Shown here: positions 11,849-25,400 of the stretch, in pieces | Layout of the letters: every line of letters begins with the position of its first letter | Position numbering within the stretch: position 1 is the first letter of the stretch | Source: Alisma plantago-aquatica | Taxonomy: Eukaryota > Streptophyta > Magnoliopsida > Alismatales > Alismataceae | Assembly: GCA_963693085.1 (NCBI GenBank) | Contig: OY856409.1 | Span: forward strand, 522,605,803 to 522,669,802 | Direction: 5' to 3' | Length of the DNA stretch: 64,000 nt | Notes under the pieces: model-generated | The model's database searches: none | What the model was told of the DNA's origin: nothing | The model's input: only the letters and a program-made list of their open reading frames with translations | Program-made: the position numbers and the translations under genes

Positions 11849-13845
11849 TAAATATGCAAGTAAAATACATTCAAGGTTTATTTTAAGATTCTGAAATCTT
11901 ACATGTCATTATATTCTTGTATTTCATACTTGAATGTGATTTTCAACATTAAGTCCTTTATTCCTTTACTAAATCACAACATGTTTGAAATAGTTCTCAA
12001 TGATAATAAAGAAATTCTCTATGCCACAATCAATCATAGGATAGAGAGAGAAACAATCATTTCAATATTTAAAAGACTAGATTCAACAACAATTGTACAT
12101 TACTACTCACGGCATCCCCATTGGATCATGGATGCATAAGGTGAACAATTACCATCACATTCCATACTATTCTCAAGTATGAACCCACACATAATTCAAG
12201 GTGTAACCATCAGGTTATAGCATACTAGGGTTTCAACAACAATAACAGAGTACTCCATAATTGTATTAGTCATTCAAGGACTATTCATACCCAATTACCA
12301 TCACTTAGTTATATTAAAGCTAGGTATAACAAGCTACACCTCATTAGGGTTACATATCAATACAATATGGTTATCATCCCATCTATTCATATGAGTGAAT
12401 AGGTAAGACTACCTTATTCAGGGTAACCCTCCATTTGTTCCATCATCATTCAACCCATATCACCATACCACAATTGTACAATACTAAGATGGATTACTGG
12501 TATGAATGACTTAAACTATCAGACGCCTATAATTAACATATTGCTTGCACATGTACACTGAAATCATGCGTAGAACCAATTTACATCCCTTAATATACCT
12601 TCAACAAATAATACTTCTAAAAACAAATTCACATATTACTAAAAGCCATTTTTTTCTTTTATCTCTCTCCTCATTCATTACTACTTACTTTTTGCTACTT
12701 ATCCTTCTCATTTTAATCATGTAGATTAAACATCCCTAAAATTGAAACATACAAGGTATGAATAGATTATTCATCATTCTTGCTATTACTGCAAGAATTT
12801 ATTTCATATCATACTTCACTCATATTGTATTTCTCATTTTGTTCAAAACACACCTCTTATATTTCAAATATATTTCTTATCCTTTGCTCTAAATCATTTC
12901 CATATTGTTTATCTACCTTTCAGATTAGCTAGAATTACTATCAGTGCTAGTTTACTTCTCATAGTGCAAATTTCATGATCTTGTTTTATAGAGATGCTAG
13001 TATTCAAGGTCAAATCACTAGTGACAACCCTTGAACTACTACAACTCTAAACATTCTAGGGTTTGGCCTTTATCAGTAGCATGACGTTATTGTGGTGTGA
13101 CTTTGCTCCCTTAATTTAAAATTCAAACTTTGGATCTCACAAGTTTTTACTAAAGTCTTCCTTATCTTATCAATTGAATTTCCTTCATCTTAATTGGCCA
13201 TTTAGACAGATTAAATTCTCAATTTACCCTTCTAGGGTTTCATCATCATATTGTGTGTCATTATTACATTCACTAGATGCATCTACCATGGTGGTTATGC
13301 ATCAGATATGATTCATTTTCTTATCACATCATTCCCACATTTCTCTCATTAAGTAATATATAGAAGAGAAGACGGTTCTGAGACTTAGAATTCTTATCTT
13401 CAAACATCCCATTAATACATTTGGCGTATGTAGGTTTAATTAGTTATCAATATGGATACTTGACGAACTAGCACTTGATTGAATCTCCTAACCTCTTTCT
13501 TTTATAATCAATATTACTCCACCATGTTTCAAACCCTTCCTTACTTTCCATAATCCTCTTACCATATACTACTCTTCCACCTGTTATCTTTAACTTCTAC
13601 TTTTCTCTTATGATCATGTTGCTTATTCATGTGTATGATCATGTATACCAAGTTGCACATATTTCTTTTTATCCTTCTACTAATGTATAGTTAAAATTCT
13701 AAATCAATAATCTCTCTACGAGTTTCAACTCATGTTTAATACATTGCATATCCTTCATTTTAAATCAAACGACTCATGCATGGGTGAAACATAGTTTCTC
13801 TTATATCAAGTTTTTCCTTCCTGAGTATAGTCTACCTTTGTATAA
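11849..13845 (-). other. Internal remnant of the gypsy element, no coding left
   Basis: Two kilobases between the paired LTRs. No gag, protease, RT, RNase H or integrase motif can be read in any frame; the DNA is AT-rich with many stops. Either the coding part was deleted or this is a non-autonomous derivative. Confidence 0.5.
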
Positions 13846-14289
13846 CTTATTAAAAATAAAACACTACACTGCTGAAAAGCACTCTGTCGGCATTTTGGTC
13901 GAAGTATAGTTCGACCGAGAACCACATTCAAAGAACACTCAAATATTCTAAAAATTTTCTCCAATATGCATGATTGAGTTATCCATATCATCCAAAATTC
14001 AATTAAATACAAAATTTGTAGAAAATATGAAAAATCATTTACCACACTGCTATCATGATCAAATTACATACTCATGTACCATCAAAACCCTAATTTCAGC
14101 TAACTAGGGTTTATATTTCTCAAAACCTAATTTCTCAAACAATAGAACACTTAACGTTCTTATTAGGTTTAAAACATCATAATTGAATTATCATCATTAA
14201 TTAGATTTAAGCAATGATCAATTCAATTAAGCATATAATCATCCAGGTAAACCCTAGTTTACCAATTAAGCTCAGATGCGGTCATAACA
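13846..14289 (-). mobile_element. 5' LTR (first 444 bp) of the same gypsy element
   Basis: A direct match to 11365-11812. It begins (minus strand) TGTTATGACCGC at 14289 and is truncated after about 444 bp, so the LTR end and primer site are gone. Its outer edge is exactly where the X1/X2 duplication starts. X2 has ACCACAATTAATCC at the corresponding place with no LTR. The element therefore inserted next to X1 after, or independently of, the duplication. ACAAT may be one side of its target duplication. Confidence 0.8.
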
Positions 14290-15340
14290 ACAATTAATCC
14301 AAGTTCATTTGCAGACAGATTATGTTGCATTTTATCTAAGACATGCAACACAAGGCCTGGCCTCAATGAGCCGGCTCAAACCCAAAAAAAATAAATAAGG
14401 TCTAAGATTTTTCCACCCAACCCAAAATAAACCCAAACCTGAAGAACACAAAATTTGACCCTATTGTCGGATCCGGGGATGGACTTTTGATCTGATTGAC
14501 CCAAAATTCATAATTATACATTCAAATAAAATAATAATACTAAAATTTAAGAAACCCATGGTCTATTAAATTACTAATCCAAAACTCATAAAATTTATTT
14601 TGGCAATTCTAAATAATTTTGTTTGTTTGTATGATTTATTATGTGAATTGTTTTATGAATTTGTGCTTAAAACTCTCTAACAAATTACAATGTGTTTCTC
14701 AAACCATTATAAGTCTGTATACATTGAAAATTGTTAATTACACTTGGTAATTATCAATGATTAGACAAATCATAGCACTTTTCTCTAAGTATTTGGATTT
14801 TACAAGTAAGACCTATAGACCCAAAAATATTTATGGGTCGGATTAGGGTCAAGGGCTTCAACCTGAAGATTCTTCTTTTGCAAGTTTAGGGTCTAGACAA
14901 AAGTGTTGATCCATGATAACCAACTAAAAATCGGTCAACCTGAACCCGATTGTCACCCCTAAATTTATCCCATGCGCAAATTTATGTCTCCAGGTCACAA
15001 ACGCCCAAATCTATATCAAGCATTCGAAGCCAACCAATGGAGCTGCATAAGATAGCTATCGACATATATAAATGAGCAATAAACAAATTGTTTGCATAAG
15101 AAATTTCAGTTGCTAATGTGCTATTATTTCATAAACATGACATCACAACTTTAAATAGCAAGGTAACGCCCTGTAGCCTAGATACAGCAAAGAGAGCAGC
15201 AGAAACCAACAAATTTAAGATACAGTCCTTTTGAAACTCAGGACGATATCCATGGAGAATATAATTAATAAGGTAACTTGAATCAGTGACAAAAATACCC
15301 ACTACTAAATAAATCAGAAATGAAGCCCATTGCCATGCAT

Positions 15341-15563
15341 TCAAGAACCTAGTTTTTCAATATCATCCACCTCATTTGATGGCTCACCCATGTTTGAACT
15401 TTTAGACACCAGGAGCCTACCGGTTATTGGGTCAATTGGACGACTATCTCGAGGTCCTCCTTTTTGAGCCATGGCAGTCATTGGAGGAGGTGGTAAGAGA
15501 CCAGCTCTGAATAGAATGTGTTCCACAGGGTCAGAAGGTTGAGCGCCAACAGATAGCCAATAC
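15341..15563 (-). pseudogene. RPS16: RPS16 last exon, copy X1 (organellar ribosomal protein S16)
   Basis: Encodes the C-terminal half of nuclear-encoded 30S-type ribosomal protein S16, which in plants is imported into mitochondria and/or plastids. The frame shows YWLSVGAQPSDPV, then FRAGLLPPPP, QKGGPRDSRPIDP and TGRLL, followed by a hydrophilic tail and TGA. These blocks are diagnostic of plant S16. The exon starts after an acceptor reading GGACGCAG and is fully open. Its partner exon 1 lies 12.7 kb away at 28228-28359 and is defective (no ATG, 1-base deletion), so this copy is called a pseudogene although this exon is intact. A short hydrophobic open frame directly after the stop lacks an ATG and is taken as 3' untranslated DNA. 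Confidence 0.85.
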
Positions 15564-18019
15564 CTGCGTCCAGTTTGAATCAAAGAAATTTGGTTATAAT
15601 TCAATGGTTGAAAATGACACGATGAGAACAGTGACATTGGCTTTTCCGTTACTAAGGGCAAAACAAACAAAGAAGCTACCATTTTATTTTTCCTTACCCC
15701 ATAACCTTTCTCCAGTAGCGCTTGATTTAAATTTAGAGTAGAGCAAATGATATGCATGCCAATATCTAGGATTGGGTTAAAAAATTTACGTATTTTCTTT
15801 TTTGACATTATTTTGAGTTGGACATAAGATGGATAGTTCGGGAATTGGTACTACTCTATGCTTCACTTTTTTATCACCGTAAATAAGAGGACCAAACAGC
15901 CAAAAGATATGCAAAAAAATGTAGCATTCTTTTGTCATTTCTCCATGCATGCATAACATGCCTAGGCACGAAGAGGTTACAGTTGGGTGGGTGTGTAATA
16001 TGTTTCAAGGTGGGTTCTATTTATATTGTCAATGTGGTAAGAGGATCTGTGGAAAAGTAATGAGTGATTCCTAGTCTTCGAGTAGTGACTAGAGTAGTAA
16101 CTTCTTTGGGATCTTGGCATCGCATAATCAACTCTCCTTATATTGTAAATCGCTACTAAATCCATTCATGGTTTGATATGCTGAGGTATAGTAGAAGTGT
16201 TGGCCCCACCAAGCTTTCAAGTTGGCTCACCTACGGCTTAATAAGGCCAACCGTTATTCCTCAATAAAGAGAGAATGTTAGCCACAGATTAAGGCCCTTT
16301 TATATATTAAAAAAATGTCCATAGTGGAAGAGTAAAAATCCACAATCTGGTGACGGGCATCCTGCCTTCATTTTGTATGCTTTCAAGACTGAAGCAACTT
16401 CTCCGGTCAATGTAGTTGCTTCAAAAATTGTATGAATTGAACCGTGCATCTTCATGGGAAAGTTCAATTGTTCAATAGGATATCAGGGCCTTTAAAAGTT
16501 GACTTATTGAAAAAAAACCATTTCAACTCTTAGCATGTGGCAGATTTACTATTATTTACATTTCATGGATGGATGGTCAGGGGTTTGTGTAGCTTGACAC
16601 TGCCCTCTTTTTGCATTTTGTTCAGCTATACATTTGCGGATTCTTTGATTACATGTTTAGTCCCATTGAAAGTGTTGATATCACGTGGCAATTAAGTTAT
16701 ATTCCACTATTATGCAAGTATTCCTTGTATTTACACCAACGAGTACACTAGTAAAAAAAATCCACCCTCCAGAAGTCAACATCTTACGAAACTCATTCTA
16801 GCTTAATTACTTTCTTACAGAAATTTTTCTTTGATGTAGCCTATTCCAACAGAAGTTGTATTCCACACAAAAAGGGATTAGCATAAAATGTGGTGTTTCC
16901 TGATACATTTTTTTTGGTCGGAAAAAAAAAGTGTTTTAGATTTTAGTAGGGAGCAGTTGCAGTTCATTACAAACAAATGTCCACTTTTCAGTTTTATATT
17001 TTGTTGGGTTGGGTGTTCTCGAGCGTAGTTGGTTAAATCCAATTCACATCCAACTTCACAGTTGTCTGGAAAAACACAGAATTGGTACCACGCTGAAATC
17101 GGAGGTAGTCAGGTGTAGTCTCCCTTTTCGGGCTACAATACAACTGTGATGCGGGATGTTGGTACAATTAAATGGAAAAAGGTTGCATGCTCTGCCCTGT
17201 TCTCGCTCCCTTGCCAAACGCTTCTAGGCTAAATCGTTGAATCCAATGTATTGAAAAATGGCATGAGCGGCTGCTTTTGCACCCGCTTCTGCGTCAACAG
17301 GTCATGGTCACTAGAAATGGGCCTTAGACGGGCTGGAGGCAGAAGTCCATTAATCGTCTCATTTTTTGTCTGCTTTAGCCGCTTGCGGCCCGCTTTTTCC
17401 CTTTACTGAGTGGTATTTTTTCCCACTTATTTTCTGGGCAGCTAAAATAAGGCCCAAACCATTGGCCCAGTTGTTGCGGGCCCAAGAGGTAAAAAATCAT
17501 GTAACCATGCCATGAACACCGCCCACGTCTCCTCAACTCCCTCCCAACTACAGTGTTATCGGGAAAGTTCTGCCCACAGTTTTCCCTACCATCGCTACTA
17601 AAGGCAAGCTTGGCCAAACTTTGGACTTGTGTAGCACCCTAGAGGCTCTTGCGAAGGATTAGGAGCTGATTTGCATGAGTATCGACCTCCATCCTCCGCC
17701 TAGGCTATTGCCTTGAAGGGAGCCAACGCCAGGTTTTGTGTTGCACATTTTGGACATTGCAGAGGTAGGTTCAAGACATCAAGGCACTTTGTTCCCGCCA
17801 CAAGAGGAATGTTCAAGGCGAGGTAACTACTTTCTATTGTTATTTTCTTATTTCTTGCTTTTTTTTCCTCTTCAATTACAAATGCAAAAAGACAGGTGGT
17901 GGGTCAGATTGAAAATTTTTTTTATAAGAAACCCAGAGGATCCTGTTAATTAGAGGAGATTATCAAAACAGGAAAGCCTCAAAAACAAGTTGAAGAAAGA
18001 GGAAAGGAAGAACAATCTA
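15564..18019. other. RPS16 intron DNA without recognisable genes
   Basis: About 2.4 kb inside the interval between the RPS16 exons. Several short open frames are shared with X2 (for example 15977-16165 and the 16.35-16.45 kb region), but they carry no motif I recognise and are open by chance on both strands. A CATGCATG-rich patch near 15945 and A-runs near 16305 and 16921 are the only local features. Confidence 0.4.
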
Positions 18020-20225
18020 CAATATATAGCATGTTGGTTTTACCAAACGAGTAAGTAGTTTTAATAGTTGTTCAAATCCCACCTTCAAATCTTATTTATT
18101 CTATTATTTCTAAAGTCTAGATTGACCTTACATAATCAATGTGGGTAAACCCATGAATATCGTGATATTGTAGAGTTTTAAATTTTAACGTAATGTTAGA
18201 GGCAGTTGGGCAGTTCAGTCTGAGATTGTAGGGACGATCTGTGCACGATTTGCACAAGCCTATATTAAGGAATGAAGTGGAAATGACTAAGTCATTGGAG
18301 ACACAAAGGGAGGAATTAAGGATTAGTAGATGTTCTATTATGACTGATGCATGAAATAATAGAATGAGAAGAAGCATCATGACTCTTGTGTAAACTGCAA
18401 AAGAGGCACAAGCTTTTTGTGGGCAATTGATGCATTTACCGATATCCACAATGTTGAGTTTATTTTCAAGTTGGTGGACAGTTGCATTGAAGAAGTTGGG
18501 GCTAAAACGTTGTGTATGTAGTCACTGAAATATGTATTTTAATAACATTAAATATTTTCTTTATCTTATACTTTCAAAAGTATTAAAATAATGTTACATG
18601 AACAATGCATGTAGTCACTGACGATATCCCATTAAATCTTGTTGTGAATGGCTTCTAAAAGACAAGAGGACAAGGATATTCCAGACTCCCTGTGTTGCAA
18701 AACGACTAGATCTTATGTTGGAGGCTATTGGGCAAATGTCTAAGGTGAAGAATGTGATTCAGAAGAGTAGAAAGTTGGTAATCTTCATCTACAATCACCA
18801 CAACACCCTAAGTCTGATGAGAAACTTCACCAAGAGTGACTTAGTGAGACCTGGAGTGACACGGTTTGCCACTGTATATCTTAGCTTGCAAAGTCTACTG
18901 GACAAAAGGAATGAACTTAGGAGCATGTTCTGTTCTACTAAGTGGGCAGAATGCAAGTATGCAGGCGCAAGAGAGGGGGAGTGATTTTCTACCACAGTAA
19001 CAAATTTTGCATTTTGGCATCGGATTGTGTTTGTATTGATAATTATTAAGAGGTTTGTTAAGGTATCACATCTTGTTGATAGTGAGAAGAAACACGTCAT
19101 GGGGTTTATATATGTTGCTATGCTTAATGTTGCAAAAGAGTTGACAGCCAATTTGAGCGATGATCCATTGTTCATAAGGAAGGTTGTAGACATGGTTGAT
19201 GAGAAATGAATAAAAAGGTTGCATCATCCCTTACATGTGGCATGTAACTTAAGTTGCAATTTTCAGTATTATTGTATATATTGTCTAATATGACATCTAA
19301 TGTAGTATTTAATAATTGTAGACTACTACTTGAATCCCTATTACTATTGGGTTGATACTAGGACAAACAACACAGTGTGTCATGACTCATGAGGGGTCTA
19401 ATGGATTGCGTGGATATCTTTTTCCCTTAAATGGACATTCAAGATAAGATTGATATTGAGCAAGAGATGCCAGTGTATAGGACTGCTAAGGGGGCATTGG
19501 GAAACCAAACATCATTAGACAACCATCTAGTCTAGACTTGAACCCTAGTAAATTGTCATCCACTTTAATGCTTGCATTACTCATAGTCATTATTTTCTAA
19601 TATATTAATTGAATGCTTTATTGATTTTTTATAATAGCGGAATGGTGGACCAATCATGGGTATGAAACTCTGCATTTGCAAAAGATGGCAATTAGAATTC
19701 TTAACCTGAAATGTCATCTTCTAGGTGTGAAGAGAATTGGAGTATGTTCGAGACGTTAATTTACCTCCCTACTTGTAGTCACAGTCATTCAATAATTTTG
19801 CATAAGACACTATGTCATCGACTAACTCTTTTGCATTTACCGAGATTCACACTAAGAAGAGGAATCTACTAGATGCGCGGTGACTAAACGATCTGGTTTA
19901 TGTGCAAATGAAAAGCTGAAAGATAAAAAGGAATGGTGTGATTTAGAGAAGGATCTTTGGAGTCAGATTATTTGGATAAGGCAAAGAACTGGGTTACAGA
20001 CCTTAATCTAGAGGAAGATGGGGTATACCCGAGTGAAGGATTGACATGGGGACAAATGGTTGATGCATCTAGAGTTACAAAAAGAGTTTATACCAGTACC
20101 AGAAGACATGGGCAGCCCACCCCTCCTATCCAACCCACCCTCTTGGTGCACAAAGTGATGGAGAAGATTCTGAGCCAGAGCAATTTACTAGTAGAAATAT
20201 ATTTGATGGCTACTCCGGTGTAGAG
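18020..20225 (+). pseudogene. hAT transposase remnant, DUF659 type, copy X1
   Basis: A decayed hAT-superfamily transposase read left to right through many stops and frame changes. The order is: CWFYQTS (start of the DUF659 domain, near 18032), MLEAVGQF near 18195, SIMTDA-NNRMRRSIM near 18340 (with a stop where Trp is expected), FIYNHHNTLSLMRNFTKSDL then VRPGVTRFAT near 18790-18870, SEKKHVMGFIYVAM near 19083, the hATC dimerisation region (EWWTNHGYE, LQKMAIRILNLKC) near 19642, and a tail with GLTWGQM and TSTRRHG near 20050. The normal N-terminal BED finger is not upstream; a BED fragment instead lies 6 kb downstream at 26.3 kb. Non-functional. Confidence 0.85.
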
Positions 20226-20324
20226 GACATTGATGGGGGCTATTAGGGAGTAGAAAATAGGGTTATGATTATCTTTCACATTGTAGAAAAAAAAAATTTT
20301 GGATACTTGGACGTACACAGTTGT

Positions 20325-20720
20325 GGATGTGCCCGTCTAGGCCTTAGGCGCACAAGGGGGTCCGCCTAGCCCCTTGCCTCCCTAAAACTGAAAGTGGACG
20401 TTTGGGTGAGCCCTAGTACTGTCTGGGGCCGCCTGCGCGACTGCCTAGGGGTGCCTAGTGCGCATGGGAAAATTAGACACATTTTTTTTCTGGGTATTTT
20501 TGTTTTGGATAATGTATTTTAACATATAATAGACATAACTTTTTAGGTATTTTTAGCTGCTATCTCACTCTTACATTACTATTTAGGATGTAGATCAAAA
20601 ATATACACATGAATACCATATATATGTGATATATGTTATATTATATATCTATTATATATTCAAAAAATAAAAAAATGTCACCGCCTAGGTGGTCTAGGAA
20701 CCCATCCAAAGCATGCCACC
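20325..20720. repeat. GCCTAGGCGG-type MITE-like segment
   Basis: A roughly 0.4-kb stretch with CTAGGCCTTAGGCGCA near its left end and CACCGCCTAGGTGGTCTAGG plus CCACCGCCTAGCCGCC near its right end, forming imperfect inverted words around an AT-rich core. It occurs again in X2 (42.6-43.02 kb), inverted at 34.64-35.06 kb, and in the fold-back at 35.51-35.93 kb. Resembles plant non-autonomous hAT elements; no target duplication was identified. Confidence 0.5.
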
Positions 20721-20838
20721 GCCTAGCCGCCCTGAAAGCTATGGGCATACAACCATATTTTGATCTACTTATGACTTGATGATTGTGTTGTTTTGGATGT
20801 TTTATCATCTATGTTTTGATTTTTTTTTTGTTTGAAAG

Positions 20839-21566
20839 TAGGGTTGTAAATGGGTAGGGTAGGGTAAGGTAAAGGTTTACGTTTACCCTTATCCACATCA
20901 AAGTTGTGGGTAGCATGTAGAATAATTTTCCATTTTCCTAAAAACCTTTATCCTACCCTTACTCGCACCCTTTTACTAGCAAGGTAAATGGGTAGGGTAA
21001 CGAGTGAAATGGGTAAGGCAACATGAAGATAGATATACGATATTTTAAATAATAATCTCATATGGTATTCTCTACATCGTAGACAGGACATTGTTAAAAC
21101 TAGTTTTAGATAGTAATAATTATGTCTTTGGTGATGTATAACAACAATAGTAATTTTTTACCAATATTTTTCTCAAAACAATGCCGAACCTTTTCTATAT
21201 ATTATTTCTCAATTGATGAATTCATTTTTCTATCTAATATATGACTATATACGACGTGACATGTTGCCCATTATTTAATAAATTTTTTGGGAATCATAAT
21301 AGCACAAATTAAGAAAGTAGTGATGTTGCTTGTTGGGGTTTTAATTAGGCACTAATACATATAATAGAATCTGAATTTATTAGTTCAAACGTATACTAAT
21401 GGGTGAATGGGTAAAGCGGGTAGGACAAAACTTCTCCCTTATCCTATCCTTTTTATATGTGGGTAAACGATAAATGGGTGGTGGGTAAAAAATGTTTACC
21501 CTTACCCTACCCTACAAGGTATGGGTGGTGGGTAAATAGGTAATACCCTACCCATTTACAACCCTA
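20839..21566. mobile_element. hAT MITE with TAGGGTTGTAAATGGG termini, X1 copy
   Basis: About 728 bp with terminal inverted repeats TAGGGTTGTAAATGGGTAGGG and its complement ending ACAACCCTA. It is flanked by TTTGAAAG (20831-20838) and TTTGAATG (21567-21574), a 7-of-8 match to the 8-bp target duplication expected of hAT elements. Subterminal regions repeat GGGTAAA/TTTACCC words. No coding capacity. The same insertion is present at 43122-43820 and inverted at 33854-34535, so it predates the duplications. Confidence 0.9.
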
Positions 21567-22044
21567 TTTGAATGTCATATCTTTTAATAATTTTTCAGTA
21601 CTGGTGTTTTTTATTTGCTATCTTTTGGGTGTTTATATTAGCCTTTAGGTTTCAGCAACATAATCATGTGAAATTGTGAATATTACATGAATATTGTACT
21701 AATTATTTCTTGTTTCAAGTATATTCATGTGGGCACATTACTTCCTTATCCATCTAGTTGTCTACTTGTTTGATGTTGATCATGCTCCATGTAAAGGTAA
21801 CCAACTAAATTCAATTTGTATATTTGTTCATGCATGAAATTGGTTATCGATACATACATTTATTTATCTTTAATTAATGAATCTATTAACTCTTGATATT
21901 TGTTACATAGTATAAATTTTAACAGAATAAACAGATTTTGTTATATAAATAGTCACAAATATTAAATTATGCATGTACATATGTCTATAAATGTGGAAAA
22001 ATCTCTAAAATATTAAGCATACGCTTCTTTGATATTTGTTACAT

Positions 22045-22450
22045 AGTGGGTCGGGCCGCACCAAACTAAGATCAGACGGTTGCTGGAGCCGATCACAATT
22101 AAGATTGCCTACAACACACGTCACCCGCCTGGGCTGTCCTTTAGAGGCAGTCACTTTGGACCTGCCTTTTATCTGGGTGACCAAGTTCATGCCCAATATC
22201 CAGGCCCAAGAAGTTGTTTGCCTATAAATGATTAAAAACGAGGTGTTTCACACATTGCGCCCACTACAATACAGTGTTTGCGGCAACTTCCCCCGTAAGA
22301 AAAGACGACGTCGACGTTCCCAGGGCCAGGGATCTTCAAACATTGCACTTGGGTTGCATCCTAGGGAATATTACAGCTCACCCAAGCCTGATTTGAGGGG
22401 TCCTCAGCCTCTCAGCCTTGCTCCTGTGAGTCTGTTATCGCCGCCTTGGA
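22045..22450 (+). promoter_or_regulatory. Promoter-like and leader-like region, X1 copy
   Basis: A GC-richer island in AT-rich surroundings. It contains CCTATAAATG at 22221-22230, a plausible TATA box, then a pyrimidine- and GC-rich leader-like stretch and GCTCCTGTGAGTCTG near 22424, which could be a splice donor context. It is conserved at 44470-44890 and inverted in p1 (32.66-33.2 kb). No coding sequence was recognised downstream until the BED fragment at 26.3 kb. It may be a transposase-gene promoter or a captured host promoter; the call rests on composition and the TATA box only. Confidence 0.4.
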
Positions 22451-25400
22451 GGTAGTCATTCCTTGTTTGGTTGTTGCTTATTTCTCAAAGTTACTGAGAA
22501 GTTTTGAGACACAAAGGAAGGCCTTTTGCTGGAGGGTGGACGATCAATCACACCCAATGCACTTCTCCTTTATTTTTTGTTGTTTGTTGCTTTTTTCTCT
22601 CTTTTTTCACTTTTTCTACAACATACTGTACTGTTTTCATGCATTTTTTTCTGGTGACATTCATTTGTTGCCATTGTTTCTATGTTCTATTTTGTTTCTT
22701 AGTTATTATGCACATATATTGTATGTTTTATAATAATGTACTAGTATAGTAGTACATTACTTTACTACTAGTAGCATACAATAATATTTTTTGATCATCC
22801 ACTTATACATTGTGTTATAATATTCTAATACCTTCTACTTCTATTATTCCATATCTTCTAATATGTAATACTTCTATATCTTCTAGTATTCTAATCTCTT
22901 CTAATCTTCTAATTCATTATGTAATACATTTTGTTGTATAGCATTAATTTATTGTTGTTTTGTAATATGTGTTCTAATATTCTATATATTCTACTTCTAC
23001 AGCATATCACTCTATTAGTATATACTTTATATTTTCGTGGATTACTACATTAAGTCAATAACAGTAGCCTTCTACTATCTACTGCTACATTTGTTGTATA
23101 CGTGTATGCAGATTGCATTCAGTTCATCAATACTTCTATTTGTCATTGTATACTGTATGTGACTCTTCATACCGACGGAGGAACAAGCTCCTCCAACCAG
23201 TAGCGGGGGCGAAAACCTATTACCGTGACAACGGCACTGGCAGGTTGAGGCAGAGGTGCCACTGGTGGAGTGGAGCAACAACACACCAAGCAACAGCAGA
23301 CATGGCTTGTGGCGCTCCAGGTCATTGACAAGGCGACGATGGATTAGGTTAGCGGCGGCGGACATTCTCCTCACATGTATTTTTCTTCCTCTTATTAGTC
23401 TTCTATTTTTGTTCTTCTTCCTCCAATTCTCCTTCTCCTACTCCCCCCCTTGATTCTTATTCCTCTATTTCTCCTACCGGTCTACCCCCCTCTCACGCTT
23501 TGATGCTTCTTCACCTCGTATCTTCTAATCCCTCTTCTTCTAATTTCTCTACTATTTTCTCTTCTTCTAATTTTATTTGCCAACGAACCTTCTGTCTTTT
23601 CCTTTTCTTTACCTTCCAACTTACTGTTGTCCACTTCTAATTTCTTCTTTCACTCCTACTCATCCCACACTCTTCCCTTTCTTCCCCATACTCCATGTCA
23701 GTCTAATTCATGCTATCCACCTCCTAATTGCATATAGACGGCCAACTGATTATTGAGGGTTTCGGTTGAGTTTGATGCTAAACATAGACGCGGTATGTGA
23801 AGTTGAGAACCATCTCATGGCATTGGAAAATGCATGATGATGACAAAACTCCTTGCTTATTAAACAACGATCTTGTTTCTTATGTTCATGTGATATAGTG
23901 GTAATGGTAGTGAAATCTTATGCTCAAGTTCCTAATCATTAAATCAATTCTGTTGTTTAAAACCTTTGCTTTGTTTTCCTTTTCTTAAGTCTCTAAACAA
24001 TCAAGCCTTTGCAAATCTGATTTAGATTAGTGAAAGTTAACATGTTTGCGTCTAACTAGCCTAGCTCCTTGTGTTCGACACTGAACTACATTGATTTTCG
24101 TATACTTGTGGTTGATTAGTGAGTTAAAATCTTTTCCTTTTTAAAACTCTCATCACAAGGTGGTGGAGCTACTTCAAGGTTGTGAAGGCTGCTCCAAGGA
24201 CTTGAAGTTACTTCAAGAAGGATGCTTCAAGGAGGTTGAGGCTACTTCAAGGGTGTGGAAGGGAATTGTATTTTGTTGTAACATCTTTGCGAGGTAAATA
24301 AAATAAATCACTTTTAAAATCTCAATAGGAAACAATTGGGTAGTAGACTGATAACCTTAGATTCAAAGGTTGGAACCACTCTACATCGAATGTCTTCCAT
24401 GTTTCCTCCTCCTTTGATTTAAGTTTTTAATTGAATTTTAAAGTTCCAAAAGCTATATTCACCCCCCTCTAGATCTTTCAACGTTCTCCAATTATAGAGA
24501 TGATATATGTGATCTACACAAGACATATCAGTTGAAACTTCAGTAGACTTGGCGAAGGCTTCATTGGATCCCTCAAATAGTTAATCCATCTTCCCTCCCC
24601 TCTCTCACCTTCTTTTTCTTCTTCTAAACTTCTAGCAAGACTCATCTTGATTCCCCTGTCTTATTTAGACTCAAATCTTACACATCTGACAAAACCAACA
24701 ATTTTCGTGCTTACTCAACAATTGCTTTCCTATTTACCACGAAGGATTTTCTTGTACATCCCAAATATTTGGAGAACTTTCTCTACTATTGTACTCATGT
24801 AGAAGAATGTGCCATCATCTTATATTTGCACTTTCTCATCTTACTTTGAAGGCTTTGACCAAGATAATAAAAATCCAACTCAACCAGCCAATTGAACTAG
24901 GAATTGGCCCATAATTGCGGTCCGCTCTGCCTCTAAAAATAAAATAGCTACTAAATTGAAATATAACTGATGGAGCGATCAGTTCAAAATGAACCGGTCC
25001 AGTTCCTTACGAATGGCCCAGTCTAACTCTGAGCACACTGAATAGCCATGTGATATCACATGCTGCTAAAACAGGAGCATCGGGCATCGCATACAGACCC
25101 CGATACCCACCCGATTCCTTCCCCTACTGCTGTAGTTTCAGCTTGAGCCCTTGACTACCTATCCTCTTGCATTTCCGGTGGCCGCCGTCGTCTGACTAAA
25201 GCTTCCACGCCACCATTCCCATTTCAAGCACCGTCGTTGCAATTCTGTCTGAGTGTTCGCTACCGTCTGATAGTTGTGCTAATGCCGTTGCCAAGGTCGT
25301 CCCCGGTATGCTTTATCTTCCGCTTCGTCTACTCTTCTTCTATACTAATAACCCTCTCCCCTTTCTACTTACCTCTTATAACATTACTGTAGTAGACGGT

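Noticed and set aside
15129..15344. Hydrophobic 71-codon frame right after the RPS16 stop, conserved in X2
   Set aside because: It has no ATG (starts at TTG), its conservation is that of the whole duplication, and its position fits a 3' untranslated region.
23113..23453. Open frames of 60-100 codons recurring in X1, X2 and p1 at the region with MHSVHQYFYLS and its antisense partner
   Set aside because: They recur only because the DNA is duplicated. Both strands are open, changes fall in all codon positions, and no known motif is present.
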